A stretch of DNA of 45,192 nucleotides from Streptomyces sp. S3(2020) (GTDB taxonomy: Bacteria > Actinomycetota > Actinomycetes > Streptomycetales > Streptomycetaceae), in NCBI RefSeq assembly GCF_013044505.1, contig NZ_JABERD010000073.1, forward strand, positions 1-45,192, written 5' to 3'. Position numbers and translations under genes: made by a program. This document shows positions 34,601 to 42,320 of this stretch, one piece after another. The notes beneath the pieces are model-generated. The model had not been told where the DNA came from. It saw nothing but the letters and a program-made list of their open reading frames with translations, and ran no database searches. How positions within the stretch are numbered: position 1 is the stretch's first letter; each line of letters opens with the position of its first letter.

Positions 34601-34719
34601 GCCGCCTCCGCCGAGTCGCCGCCCTCCGACAGGACGACGACGGATGCGGCCGCGACGGCGACCGCGAGCGAGGAGACGGCAGCGGCGAGACCGCCCCGTC
34701 TCAGGGCGTGTCTGCCCAC
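31648..34719 (-). CDS. Large secreted beta-propeller / FG-GAP (VCBS) repeat protein
   Basis: The 1023-residue protein starts at GTG 34719, preceded by GGGAGGGG. Its N-terminal helix (about 10-30) looks like a signal or anchor. Residues up to about 640 form repeated blade-like segments. Then comes an Ig-like domain (about 660-770, SPGDTFVSDWVLSRPVTSWSLTF and RVEVSWNGRTESG) and a C-terminal propeller of FG-GAP repeats (about 800-1020) with DLSGDRCND, DVSGDGRPD, DLDGDGIGD and DITDDGKAD calcium loops. A FlgD-like Ig module before VCBS repeats is frequent in Streptomyces exported proteins. No catalytic motif was seen. Role as adhesin or ligand binder is inference. Confidence 0.9.
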   Translation of the reverse strand: MGRHALRRGGLAAAVSSLAVAVAAASVVVLSEGGDSAEAAETAGTTAVTLTDPSDTTPRTDRPYVSGDSGFLHWQTGRTGLQWTDYTTGVSTTVENAAGVYTPVGNCKYLGWDCYPAWYGSDSDLVALPTSTGDEFATLWDPATATSKKVSWSSGLGDYRALAGNTIVTTYGLLDKVDGAWKTRRLTGDTPSVGAGELLGADASGLFAQNSTFGTLHYIDIESAVSTAVFPEAGTSPEYVMSADRIGWYQNAELHLQSRSDLTAAEQVVTLPSDPGTLDGDPVLVGDWLLLPLSSSALGSKLLAVNVDDPSVQQTLLTSAEEYTLAAGDGTALVTGGTDATDWWVRRVSQAADGTLKLEKVQQSPAVENAKTGIALSRGSLRVAESDRTTSVRALTTNGSTELTASAATADASVSSTAVCPYADTTCVQLWGNLDGEDVYLRTASGEDQLASIGYNPLEFGTTGGSVVDVSDSYAVYDSGGTTPTQYVGEFGQGQQLKRSVRAAALNGSTLWSATTTAGKLTSYGIPLEKTLSTVTVPGLACVPSELQAAGRWVYWACGTESAGVYDTKAGTSTAVTPGDVLLGDGFTVRHDHTTGTLVLTEAATGTIRTIASGLPDKGLTVDRRYRWTVDEYTGLVAWFDDYERTRVTTTGVTPSTVTAFDWSPDYYVSPGDTFVSDWVLSRPVTSWSLTFTSVQSGATGKATRTFTGGATAARVEVSWNGRTESGSWFPNGELRWTLKATGLGTATSGTVSSGEVFLSDGAAVRHDHVSVDGPDGRGDLLTLSSSGGLTFHQGTGGGKFSEKFTGTGWATSVKAIPFGDLSGDRCNDVLVRYGSGALRLYKPGCGAKLKPSTSYTTLATSGWTQYDVLTSPGDVSGDGRPDLIARNSSTGTVYLYKGTSTGKLSSRVKLYDNWKGYKKIVGAGDLDGDGIGDLLAQDKSNVLYRYDGKGNGTFEARVKLFSNWGGSYNAVVGVGDITDDGKADLVSRDTSGNLYRNSGDGKGSFGGRTKIASGFGSYKSLS

Positions 34720-34846
34720 GTGTGTTGTCCCCTCCCGCCACGAGGGCCCCTGCCCTCGCACAAGTGGCCGGATATTACCAAGACTTCTTAAAGTCGCTTA
34801 ACGCTTCTCAAAGGGACTTCACAGGCCGTTCCCCGAATGTTCTCCC

Positions 34847-35458
34847 ATGACGTCAACAGCCGTTCACCAGCTGGTACTTGTCGCCTCCGACCTCGCCGCA
34901 GTCTCGGTGCTCGTCTTCGGCGTCTACTTCCCGCGCCACCACCGCCGCGACCTGGTCGCCTCCTTCCTCGGCGTCAACGTCGGCGTGCTCGCCGTCGCGA
35001 TGACACTGAGCTCGGCGTCCGTGGGCATCGGGCTCGGGATGGGCCTGTTCGGTGTGCTGTCGATCATCCGGCTGCGGTCGTACGAGATCGCCCAGCACGA
35101 GATCGCGTACTACTTCTCCGCCCTGGCCATCGGCCTGCTCGGCGGCCTGCCCGCCGAGGCCAACCCGCTGACCGCCGCGATGACGGCCCTGATCGTCGCC
35201 GTGATGTACCTCGGCGACCACCCCCGCCTCTTCCCCCGCCACCGCCAGCGCAGCCTGCGCCTGGACTCCGCCTACACCGACGACGACGCCCTGCGCGCCC
35301 ACCTCGAAGTCCTGCTCGGCGGCCGGGTGGTCAACCTGACCGTGCGCAGCGTCGACCTCGTCAACGACACCACCCAGGTCGAGGTCCGCTACATCGCCTC
35401 CGGCACCCCGGTCCCGCAGGAGGCCGGCACCCCCGCCGAACAGGACATCCGGGCGTGA
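34847..35458 (+). CDS. DUF4956 membrane protein, first gene of the VTC operon
   Basis: The 203-residue protein has four likely transmembrane helices in its first half (LVLVASDLAAVSVLVFGVYF, LGVNVGVLAVAMTLSS, GLGMGLFGVLSIIRL, YYFSALAIGLLGGL) and a soluble C-terminal half. The arginine-rich turn IIRLRSYEIAQHEIAYYF is the conserved core of DUF4956. Its TGA overlaps the GTG of the VTC gene as GTGA. DUF4956 is regularly found beside VTC-domain genes, so the two products probably act together at the membrane. Confidence 0.88.
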   Translation: MTSTAVHQLVLVASDLAAVSVLVFGVYFPRHHRRDLVASFLGVNVGVLAVAMTLSSASVGIGLGMGLFGVLSIIRLRSYEIAQHEIAYYFSALAIGLLGGLPAEANPLTAAMTALIVAVMYLGDHPRLFPRHRQRSLRLDSAYTDDDALRAHLEVLLGGRVVNLTVRSVDLVNDTTQVEVRYIASGTPVPQEAGTPAEQDIRA

Positions 35459-36237
35459 CCGCGCTCGACTCCGTCCACACGGCGGTAGGCCTGCTGCGCC
35501 CGGTCGGTCTCGACGCGCTCCCGCCGCTGCTGACCCGCCTCGACCGCAAGTACGTCCTGCCGCTGGTCGACCTGCCGATCCTGTTCGGCGGCCTGGACGA
35601 GGAGGTACGGGTCCTGGAGATCGACGGCGAACGGCGGTTCGGCTACCGGTCCCTGTACTTCGACACCCCCGGCCTGCACGGCTACCTCGGCGCCGCCCGG
35701 CAGCGCAGACGCCGCTTCAAGCTGCGCCTGCGCACCTATCTGGACCCCGGGGAGCGCTTCGTCGAGGTCAAGACGCGCGGCCCGCGCGGCATCACGGTCA
35801 AGGACCGCATGCCGTACGACGGTGATCCGCACCGGCTGTCCGCCGAGGCCCGCGCCTACGCCGACGACGTGCTCGCCGGGGCCGGCATCGACATCCGGCA
35901 CCTGCGGCTGGAGCCCACCCTGACCACGGCGTACCGCCGCACCACGCTCTTCCTGCCCGCCACCGACAGCCGCCTCACCGTGGACACCGGCCTGACCTGG
36001 TCCCTCCCGGACGGTGTGACCCAACTGCGCACCCCCGACCGGGCGATCGTCGAGACCAAGGCCGGCCGGGCCGGCTGCGGTGCGGACCGGCTGCTGTGGT
36101 CCCTGCGCCACCGTCCCCTGCCGGTGTCCAAATACGGCACCGGACTCGCCGCCCTGCGCCCCGAACTGCCCGCCAACCGGTGGCTGCCGGTGCTGCGCCG
36201 CCACTTTCCGAACGCGCTCGACGGGAGCCTCGCATGA
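35455..36237 (+). CDS. VTC domain protein (polyphosphate polymerase-like)
   Basis: The 260-residue protein is a stand-alone VTC tunnel domain. It shows basic and acidic tunnel residues on successive strands: LDRKYVLP, FGYRSLYFDTP, RRRFKLRLRTYL, RFVEVKTRGPRG, AIVETKAG and LPVSKYGTGLAALRP. In yeast the VTC4 domain makes polyphosphate from ATP at the membrane; bacterial VTC proteins are in the same CYTH/TTM superfamily but few have been tested. The GTG start overlaps the preceding stop, and its own stop overlaps the next ATG, so translation of the three genes is coupled. Confidence 0.87.
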   Translation: MTALDSVHTAVGLLRPVGLDALPPLLTRLDRKYVLPLVDLPILFGGLDEEVRVLEIDGERRFGYRSLYFDTPGLHGYLGAARQRRRRFKLRLRTYLDPGERFVEVKTRGPRGITVKDRMPYDGDPHRLSAEARAYADDVLAGAGIDIRHLRLEPTLTTAYRRTTLFLPATDSRLTVDTGLTWSLPDGVTQLRTPDRAIVETKAGRAGCGADRLLWSLRHRPLPVSKYGTGLAALRPELPANRWLPVLRRHFPNALDGSLA

Positions 36238-38033
36238 GAACACGCCTGCGTACGAAGATCACGGGTGCCCTCGCCTCCGCCGTACTCGGCGCCGCGGCGC
36301 TGGCCGGGTGCTCGTCGTCCTCCTCCTCGGACTCGGAGGAGGAGACCGGCGGGAGCTCGTCCTCGGCCGCCGCTTCCGTCGACGGCTCCCAGAAGGCCGC
36401 CGCCGTGCTCGCCGCCGACAAGGAGGCGCACGAAGGGGACTGGGACGAGTCCGGTGCCGAGGACGTCGCGCTCGACGGGAAGACCGTCACCCTCACCGAG
36501 GGCGGCACGTACCGCCTCAGCGGCAAGCTCTCCGACGGGCAGGTCCTCGTCGACGCGCCCGGCCAGAAGGTGACGTTGATCCTCGACGGGGTCGACATCT
36601 CCAGCTCCTCCGGTGCGGCGATCGCGGCGACCGAGGTCGAGGAGCTGGTGGTCGTCCTCGCCGACGGCAGCGCCAACACCCTCTCCGACGCCGACTCCTA
36701 CGCGGAGGACGAGGACGCCAACGCCGCTCTCTTCAGCGCCGGGGACCTGACCGTCGGGGGCGAGGGCTCGCTCACCGTGCACGGGAACGGCAACGACGGG
36801 ATCGCCGGCAAGGACGGCCTGGTCATCGCGTCCGGCACGGTTACGGTCGAGGCCGCCGACGACGGCGTACGCGGCAAGGACTACCTCGTCGTCAAGGGCG
36901 GCTCGGTGAAGGTGAGCGCCCAGGGCGACGGGCTGAAGGCCGACAACACCGAGGACAAGACGGCGGGTTACATCGCCCTGACGGCAGGGACGGTCCAGGT
37001 GACGGCCGCCGGCGACGGCGTCGACGCGGCCACCGACCTGGTCGTCACCGGCGGCACGCTCGACGTCACCGCGAAGGCCACCGACGACTCCTCCGCGCAC
37101 GCCCTGAAGTCCGGGGTGATCACGGTCCTGGAGAAGGGCACCGTCGAGGTCGACGCCTCCGCCGACGGGCTGCACAGCGACGCGGCCGTGCACCTGGCCG
37201 GGGCCGAGGTGACCGTCGCGGCCGGGGACGACGGGGTGCACGCCGAGGGCGACCTGGTGATCAGCGGGGGCACGGTGGCGGTGACGCGCTCGAACGAGGG
37301 GCTTGAGGGCAAGGACATCACCGTCGCGGGCGGCTCGACGAAGGTGACCTCGGGCGACGACGGGGTCAACGCGTCGGGGAGTACGACGAGTTCCGACGAC
37401 CAGGGAGGCGGTCAGGACGGCGGTCAGGGGGGTGGCCCGGGTGGCGGCGGCCCCGGCGCGGGTGGCGGTGGTGGTGGCGGTGGCGGTGGCGAGTCCGTGG
37501 GTGACTTCAGCCTGCAGGTCACCGGCGGCACCCTCGTCATCGACGCGGACGGCGACGGCTTCGACTCCAACGGCACCGCCGAGATCACCGGCGGCACGCT
37601 CGTCGTCAACGGCCCGGAGATGGGCGGCAACGGGGCGCTCGACGTCAACGGCAGCTTCACCGTCGGCGGCGGGGTGCTGCTGGCCGCGGGCAGCGCGGGG
37701 ATGGCCGTGGCGCCGGACGAGGAGTCCGGGCAGGGGTGGCTGTCGGTGACGCTCGACTCGACGGTGGCGGCGGGGACGACCCTGCACGTCGTCGACTCCG
37801 ACGGCGAGGTGGTCGCCTCGTACGTCACCTCGAAGGCGATCCAGAACGTCGTCTACTCCTCGAAGGCCGTCAAGAGCGGCTCGGAGTACCGGATCTACTC
37901 CGGCGGCAAGGCCTCGGGCGACGAGACCGGCGGGATGTACACGGCGGGCGACCTCGACGGGGCCGACGAGATCGCCACCGTGACAGCGGGCGACGCCCCC
38001 GAAGGAGGCTTCGGGGGCGGCCCGCGCAGGTAG
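36234..38033 (+). CDS. Carbohydrate-binding domain lipoprotein (Cthe_2159-like)
   Basis: The 599-residue protein starts at ATG 36234 (ATGA overlap with the VTC gene) behind GGGAG. It has a lipobox LAGC (Cys26) followed by a Ser/Glu-rich linker. Most of the body (about 70-400) is parallel-beta-helix-like, with repeated Gly-Asn-Asp-Gly, Asp-Asp-Gly-Val and Ala-Asp-Gly-Leu turns, each coil ending in a short Ile-Ser-Gly-Gly-Thr or similar. This matches the Cthe_2159 carbohydrate-binding family, whose founder binds polygalacturonate and is pectate-lyase-like in fold. A Gly-rich spacer (about 405-420) splits it from a last beta segment. It is outside the membrane. Confidence 0.87.
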   Translation: MRTRLRTKITGALASAVLGAAALAGCSSSSSSDSEEETGGSSSSAAASVDGSQKAAAVLAADKEAHEGDWDESGAEDVALDGKTVTLTEGGTYRLSGKLSDGQVLVDAPGQKVTLILDGVDISSSSGAAIAATEVEELVVVLADGSANTLSDADSYAEDEDANAALFSAGDLTVGGEGSLTVHGNGNDGIAGKDGLVIASGTVTVEAADDGVRGKDYLVVKGGSVKVSAQGDGLKADNTEDKTAGYIALTAGTVQVTAAGDGVDAATDLVVTGGTLDVTAKATDDSSAHALKSGVITVLEKGTVEVDASADGLHSDAAVHLAGAEVTVAAGDDGVHAEGDLVISGGTVAVTRSNEGLEGKDITVAGGSTKVTSGDDGVNASGSTTSSDDQGGGQDGGQGGGPGGGGPGAGGGGGGGGGGESVGDFSLQVTGGTLVIDADGDGFDSNGTAEITGGTLVVNGPEMGGNGALDVNGSFTVGGGVLLAAGSAGMAVAPDEESGQGWLSVTLDSTVAAGTTLHVVDSDGEVVASYVTSKAIQNVVYSSKAVKSGSEYRIYSGGKASGDETGGMYTAGDLDGADEIATVTAGDAPEGGFGGGPRR

Positions 38034-38035
38034 TG

Positions 38036-38401
38036 CTAGCGCGCGACGTACTGGGTGAGGATCGCCTGCACCTCGTAGATGTCCACGCCCTTGGTGAAGG
38101 TCTTCTGGATCGGGACGGAGTTGCCGGAGACCCAGATCTTCAGCTCGGCGTCGAGGTCGAAGGTGCCGGCCGTCTCCACCGCGAAGTGCGTGATGCTGCG
38201 GTACGGGATCGAGTGGTACTCGACCTTCTTGCCGGTGATGCCCTGCTTGTCGACCAGGATCAGCCGACGGTCGGTGAACATGATGACGTCGCGCACCAGC
38301 TGGTACGCCGCCTGCACACCCTCACCGGCGCCCAGCAGCTTGGCGAAGTCCGAAGCCGCCTGTGCCGGATCGATGGTGTGCGCGTTGCCGAAAAGTGCCA
38401 T
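38036..38401 (-). CDS. Bacterial PH-domain protein (bPH_1 / DUF1696 type)
   Basis: The 121-residue protein is a single pleckstrin-homology-like domain. It has an N-terminal helix (ASDFAKLLGAGEGVQAAYQLV) and the conserved core RDVIMFTDRRLILVDKQGITGKKVEYHSIPYRSITHFAVETAG, then KIWVSGN and a C-terminal helix. It is cytoplasmic with no signal. Bacterial PH-like proteins are thought to oligomerise or bind peptides, but the role is unknown. It ends two bases after the carbohydrate-binding gene on the other strand. Confidence 0.93.
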   Translation of the reverse strand: MALFGNAHTIDPAQAASDFAKLLGAGEGVQAAYQLVRDVIMFTDRRLILVDKQGITGKKVEYHSIPYRSITHFAVETAGTFDLDAELKIWVSGNSVPIQKTFTKGVDIYEVQAILTQYVAR

Positions 38402-38465
38402 GGATGAAACCCCCCACTAGTGATCTTCGGGCATGTATAGCGCCTTGTGGGGGCCTGTGCCTAGA

Positions 38466-38930
38466 TCAGGTGTCGTAACTCCCGTCCCAGGGTGGCCCGA
38501 AGCCCAGATTGTCCGGGTACAGCTCCGCCCAGAGCTCGTCCTCGTCCTCCCCGGTGACCAGCCCGAACAGGACACCGTCGACGACGAGTTGGAAGGGCCG
38601 CACGGCGATGTCGGTGTACGTGCGCCGGGGCAGACTGCGCAGCAGCGTGGCGAGATGGGCCCGCGCCCGCCCGAGCACCGCACCGTCGCGCTGCTGCTCC
38701 GCCCAGGTGCCGGCACACCAGATCCGCGAGTCGCGGTGGTTGCCCTCCGCGTCGAAGGTGTGCAGCGCGGCGTAGAGGCGCTTGTGTTCCTCCCAGCCGC
38801 TGTCCAGCTGGAACCCCTTGGGGAAGGCATACGAGACCGACCCCAGGAACTGCCCCTCCGCGTAACGCCCGATCGCCTCGGTACGGCCATGCGGCTCGTA
38901 GGCGATCGGGATGATCCCAGGTACTGCCAT
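38466..38930 (-). CDS. Hypothetical protein
   Basis: The 154-residue protein begins MAVPGIIPIAYEPHGRTEAIGRYAEGQFLGS-like, is soluble, and has a mixed alpha/beta pattern with Trp, Tyr and Glu-rich segments (GWEEHKRLYAALHTFDAEG, VVDGVLFGLVTGEDEDELWAEL). It ends in GPPWDGSYDT. The ATG at 38930 begins the conserved-looking part; a start at 38978 is possible. I do not recognise a family. It lies 64 bases upstream of the PH-domain gene on the same strand and may be co-transcribed with it. Confidence 0.7.
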   Translation of the reverse strand: MAVPGIIPIAYEPHGRTEAIGRYAEGQFLGSVSYAFPKGFQLDSGWEEHKRLYAALHTFDAEGNHRDSRIWCAGTWAEQQRDGAVLGRARAHLATLLRSLPRRTYTDIAVRPFQLVVDGVLFGLVTGEDEDELWAELYPDNLGFGPPWDGSYDT

Positions 38931-39079
38931 GGCGCAAACCATACGTAGCTTCTCTGGCAAATTCCGCCCCCCATCCATCAGTTGAGCACTGATCGGCCGA
39001 AATTTTTACGGCAACCTTTTGGATCTCCACGACCACAGAAGAGTCGGAACTACCCTCCCGAGTACGTAAGGACTCCTCC

Positions 39080-40432
39080 GTGGCTGCTCCCGCACACCGC
39101 CGGTCCCTCCGCAAGCGCCGCACTCTCGTCGTCTCCGCCGCCGTGGTCGCGGCCGGTGTCGGCGCGGGCGCGCTCGTGCTCAACGCGAACGCCGGGACCG
39201 TCGACCTGTACCACGAGACCCTCGCCGCCAAGGACGGCTGGGCCGCCTCGGGGACGGGCACGACCGGTGGCACGAAGGCCGACGCCGCGCACACCTTCAC
39301 GGTCTCCACCCGCGCCCAGCTGGTCAAGGCGCTGGGCTCGGCCTCCGACACCACGCCCCGGATCATCAAGGTCAAGGGCACGATCGACGCCAACACCGAT
39401 GACGCCGGCAAGAAGCTGACGTGCGCGGACTACGCGTCGGGCACGGGCTACTCGCTCTCCGCCTATCTCAAGGCGTACGACCCGTCGACGTACGGCCGCT
39501 CCAAGCTCCCCTCCGGCACCCAGGAGAAGGCCCGCGCCGCCGCCCAGACCAAGCAGGCGAAGAACATCGTCCTCAAGGTCCCCGCGAACACGTCGATCGT
39601 CGGCGTACCGGGTACGAAGGCCGGTCTGACCGGTGCCATGCTCCAGATCCAGAACGTGGACAACGTCGTCGTCCGCAACCTCACCTTCGCCGCCACCGAG
39701 GACTGCTTCCCGCAGTGGGACCCGACCGACGGTGACGACGGCAACTGGAACTCCAACTACGACTCGGTGACGCTGCGCGGAGCGACCCACGTCTGGGCGG
39801 ACCACAACACCTTCACCGACGCGCCCCACCTGGACTCCGCGAACCCCGACTACTACGGCCGCGAGTACCAGATCCACGACGGCGCGCTCGACATCACGAA
39901 GAGCTCCGACCTGGTGACCGTCTCCCGCAACGTCTTCTCCAACCACGACAAGACGACGCTGATCGGCAGCAGCGACAGCGAGCCCTCCGGCAAGCTGCGC
40001 GTCTCGATCCACCACAACATCTACAAGGGCATCACCCAGCGCGCCCCGCTGTCCCGCGTCGGCCAGGTCCACATCTACAACAACTACTACGACGTGACCC
40101 CGCTGAACGGCTACACGGTGCAGTACAGCATCAACTCCCGCGCCAAGGCCCAGGTGGTGGCGGAGAACAACTACTGGAAGGTCCCGTCGAGCGTGAAGGT
40201 CGCCAAGCTCCTGAGCGGCGACGGCACGGGTTCGATCAAGGGCTCCGGCAACCTGGTCAACGGGACCGTGACGGACCTGGTGGCGGCGTACAACGCGGCG
40301 TCGTCGAAGGACCTGAAGACGACGGTGAACTGGACGCCGACGCTGACGGCGGGCCTGGAGACGTCGACTTCGGCGGTGAAGGGGCTGCCGACTTCGCTGG
40401 GGACTACTGCGGGGGCGGGCGTTCTGAAGTAG
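39080..40432 (+). CDS. Secreted pectate lyase (polysaccharide lyase family 1)
   Basis: The 450-residue protein starts at GTG 39080, preceded by AAGGA (39068-39072), with an export signal (about 1-40, basic then LVVSAAVVAAGVGAGALVL). The right-handed beta-helix of PL1 is clear: VKGTIDA near the N-terminus, SVTLRGATHVWADHNTFTD (the vWiDH region), DGALDITKSSDLVTVSRNVFSNHDKTTLIGSSDS (calcium-binding Asp residues), then the catalytic-arginine region in TQRAPLSRVGQVHIYNNYY. It should cleave polygalacturonate by beta-elimination with calcium. It stands alone, close to the Cthe_2159-like lipoprotein that may bind the same polymer. Confidence 0.95.
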   Translation: MAAPAHRRSLRKRRTLVVSAAVVAAGVGAGALVLNANAGTVDLYHETLAAKDGWAASGTGTTGGTKADAAHTFTVSTRAQLVKALGSASDTTPRIIKVKGTIDANTDDAGKKLTCADYASGTGYSLSAYLKAYDPSTYGRSKLPSGTQEKARAAAQTKQAKNIVLKVPANTSIVGVPGTKAGLTGAMLQIQNVDNVVVRNLTFAATEDCFPQWDPTDGDDGNWNSNYDSVTLRGATHVWADHNTFTDAPHLDSANPDYYGREYQIHDGALDITKSSDLVTVSRNVFSNHDKTTLIGSSDSEPSGKLRVSIHHNIYKGITQRAPLSRVGQVHIYNNYYDVTPLNGYTVQYSINSRAKAQVVAENNYWKVPSSVKVAKLLSGDGTGSIKGSGNLVNGTVTDLVAAYNAASSKDLKTTVNWTPTLTAGLETSTSAVKGLPTSLGTTAGAGVLK

Positions 40433-40792
40433 AGGTCGAGGGCTCGGAGGAGGAAGGTGCTGAGACAACACGTCCATTCTCCGGGCCCACCGGTACGTAG
40501 GCTGTTTTCAGGAGCCAACAGCCAGTCTGCTGCGAACCAACGGGCGTGGCAGGCCGCTCCGTGCAACGGGCGGGAATGCCAGGCTCGTGCTCGGCGCGAG
40601 AAGCGATCTGGAGCCGCGCGCGATGGGTGTGCGGATGCAGGGAGCGCAGGCCGGACCGGAGCGTGGGGCGTCGGGATGCGGTGTCTCCGGTGCTGAGGCT
40701 TTGGGTAGAAGCAATCTACGTAGATTGCTTCTACCTTGTTTTCGCCTGTCTGGAGGCGCAGCGAAAGGTGCTCATGGCGTGGCCGTGCGTGC
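40433..40792. other. Intergenic region between pectate lyase and the accessory-looking cassette
   Basis: 360 bases without a recognisable gene. A small hairpin (GGCTGTT at 40500-40506 with AACAGCC at 40517-40523) lies 68 bases after the lyase stop. The dominant feature is the 32-bp palindrome at 40704-40735. The open frames across this stretch look Arg/Cys-rich and non-coding. Confidence 0.6.
40704..40735. repeat. Perfect 32-bp palindrome without spacer
   Basis: GGTAGAAGCAATCTAC at 40704-40719 is followed directly by its exact reverse complement at 40720-40735. On the plus strand it is followed by TTGTTTT, so as RNA it can fold into a 14-bp stem with a 4-base loop and act as an intrinsic terminator for the convergent pectate lyase and the minus-strand gene ending at 40793. 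Its AT-rich arms are unlike other terminators in the window, so a protein-binding site is an alternative. Confidence 0.97.
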
Positions 40793-41164
40793 TTACCTGG
40801 TCTGCCGGATGCGGGAGCGGCCCCGGCCCCTCGCGCGTTGGACGAGGGAGGCTGCGGGCGTGGTCGGGCTGGGGGTGCCTGCTCCTCCCGACTGCTCGAT
40901 GACGGCGTTGTCTGCGGCGTCGGCGATCTGGGTGATGCGTTGCGGCTGACTGTGCGCCGCCGGAGTGTCCGGTGGGGTCCACGAGGACAGGACGAACGGC
41001 ACCAGGGTTGCCACCACGGCCCCCACCCCAGTGCCCAGGGCCAGGCGCTCGCCGCCGTCGTCGGGCAGCCAGCTCCAGGGAATGACCCGTACCACCCACA
41101 CCACCAAGGTGAAGGAAGCCACCGACGACAGCGCCACCACAGTGCGTCGTACCGTGACCGACAT
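40793..41164 (-). CDS. Small two-helix membrane protein, unknown function
   Basis: The 123-residue protein starts at ATG 41164, nine bases after GGAGG. Two hydrophobic helices (VVALSSVASFTLVVWVVRV and LGTGVGAVVATLVPFVLSS) are followed by a cytoplasmic-side tail of about 65 residues with PQRITQIADAADNAVIEQSG and a basic C-terminus (QRARGRGRSRIRQTR). No family was recognised. It is divergent from the 41301 gene, 136 bases away, which suggests a shared promoter region. The IEQSG pentad resembles the [VI]-x-Q-x-G core in its neighbour, which may be chance. Confidence 0.65.
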   Translation of the reverse strand: MSVTVRRTVVALSSVASFTLVVWVVRVIPWSWLPDDGGERLALGTGVGAVVATLVPFVLSSWTPPDTPAAHSQPQRITQIADAADNAVIEQSGGAGTPSPTTPAASLVQRARGRGRSRIRQTR

Positions 41165-41300
41165 AGGGCACCGCCTCCGTCCCACGACCCGCCGTCTGGG
41201 AGCGGATACTCCCGGCGACCTCGACCAAGATGACACAAGTGCGGTAGTGCTGTGGCGAATCGGCTGCAATCGATCATCGACTCGGCTCACACTGTGGCGC

Positions 41301-42320
41301 ATGAGTCCGCGCCACCCCGACGACGGGGCACCCTCCGCTGAGCGGATCCGTATGGAGGCCCAGGCGGCGGGGCACGGACAGGTCTACCAAGTGGGCCAGG
41401 GCACCCAGCACATCGTGCACCACCACTACGGCACCGGTTTCCCGGCCCCGCTCGCCCTGCCCGACCTCCGGCTGTGGATCGCGCGGCTGGCCGAGGACTA
41501 CGGAACCATCGTGCGGTCGGGGGAGGGCCCATCAGGGCGGCGTGAAGCCGCCGGGCACAGGCGCCAACTGGAGCGACTGGGCCATGAGTTGGATGGTTCC
41601 GCAGGCCGAGGGGACGGCAAGAACCAGCTGCGCCGCCTGCTTGCGGCGGGTGCGGTGCAGTATCTCGGACTGGCGTCGAGCGTTCCGAGCGATCCGCTCC
41701 CCGAGCAACTGATGCTCGACCTCGCGGTGTTCGCCCTGTGGCCGGTGGTCGTGACCCCGGACCTGCCTGACGACTGGCAGGACCACCTCGCCGAACTCAC
41801 CGCGCCACGAGTGGCGATGCTGGTGCGACAGGTCCGCGAGCTGGGCGTACGGGGAAAGTCCGTCGCTCCTGAGAACTTCGGCCGCACGCTAGCGGAGAAG
41901 CCGTTCGCCCAGGGAGTGCTGGCCCTTCTGGAGGATCTGGCCGATCCGAAGGGAGGCGGCGCATGCCTGACGGCGATGTCGCTCGCCGGGCGGGTCACGG
42001 CACCGCCGCAGAAGGCAGGTGCGAAGGCTGTACTGACATGGCTGTTCGCGGCCGGAGCGGGTGCGGCGGCCGCGACCGAGGGTCCGGACCTCGTGGAACG
42101 CGTCTGGCGCTGGCTCCAGGACACGGCCCGCGGTGCTGCCCCGCGGTCGGGCGGTGGCCTCGGCGACTCCGGTTACGACGACGATCCGGACCGGCACCGC
42201 GGCGGGGGTCACGGCAGGCACTCCCACCTCGCGGGCGCGGAGTCGGCCATGGGGCCACCCGGCTCAGGATCGGGGGGTCAGGGCGGCTTCGCCGACTTCA
42301 TCGACGACCTCTTCAGCTGA
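41301..42320 (+). CDS. Unknown protein with N-terminal RHIM/amyloid-like motif
   Basis: The 339-residue protein starts at ATG 41301; the frame is open upstream but carries no domain. Residues 26-38 read GQVYQVGQGTQHI followed by a His run (VHHHYG). This fits the [VI]-x-Q-x-G core of RHIM-like amyloid signalling motifs that sit at the N-terminus of bacterial immune-type receptors and effectors (inference). The middle (about 50-240) is helical and unrecognised (LPDLRLWIARLAEDYGTIV, ELTAPRVAMLVRQVREL), with a hydrophobic stretch VLTWLFAAGAGAAAA near 250. The C-terminal tail is Gly/His/Asp-rich and ends FADFIDDLFS. No enzymatic motif was seen. Confidence 0.7.
   Translation: MSPRHPDDGAPSAERIRMEAQAAGHGQVYQVGQGTQHIVHHHYGTGFPAPLALPDLRLWIARLAEDYGTIVRSGEGPSGRREAAGHRRQLERLGHELDGSAGRGDGKNQLRRLLAAGAVQYLGLASSVPSDPLPEQLMLDLAVFALWPVVVTPDLPDDWQDHLAELTAPRVAMLVRQVRELGVRGKSVAPENFGRTLAEKPFAQGVLALLEDLADPKGGGACLTAMSLAGRVTAPPQKAGAKAVLTWLFAAGAGAAAATEGPDLVERVWRWLQDTARGAAPRSGGGLGDSGYDDDPDRHRGGGHGRHSHLAGAESAMGPPGSGSGGQGGFADFIDDLFS

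Noticed and set aside
34782..34795. Inverted repeat GACTT-CTTA-AAGTC in the divergent intergenic region
   Set aside because: Five-base arms are too short to separate from chance.
37400..37495. GGTGGC-rich repeat
   Set aside because: It encodes a Gly-rich spacer in the carbohydrate-binding lipoprotein and not an independent repeat element.
39011..39034. GCAACC...CGACC as an ECF sigma promoter before pectate lyase
   Set aside because: Spacing of 13 bases does not match known ECF promoters well enough to call.
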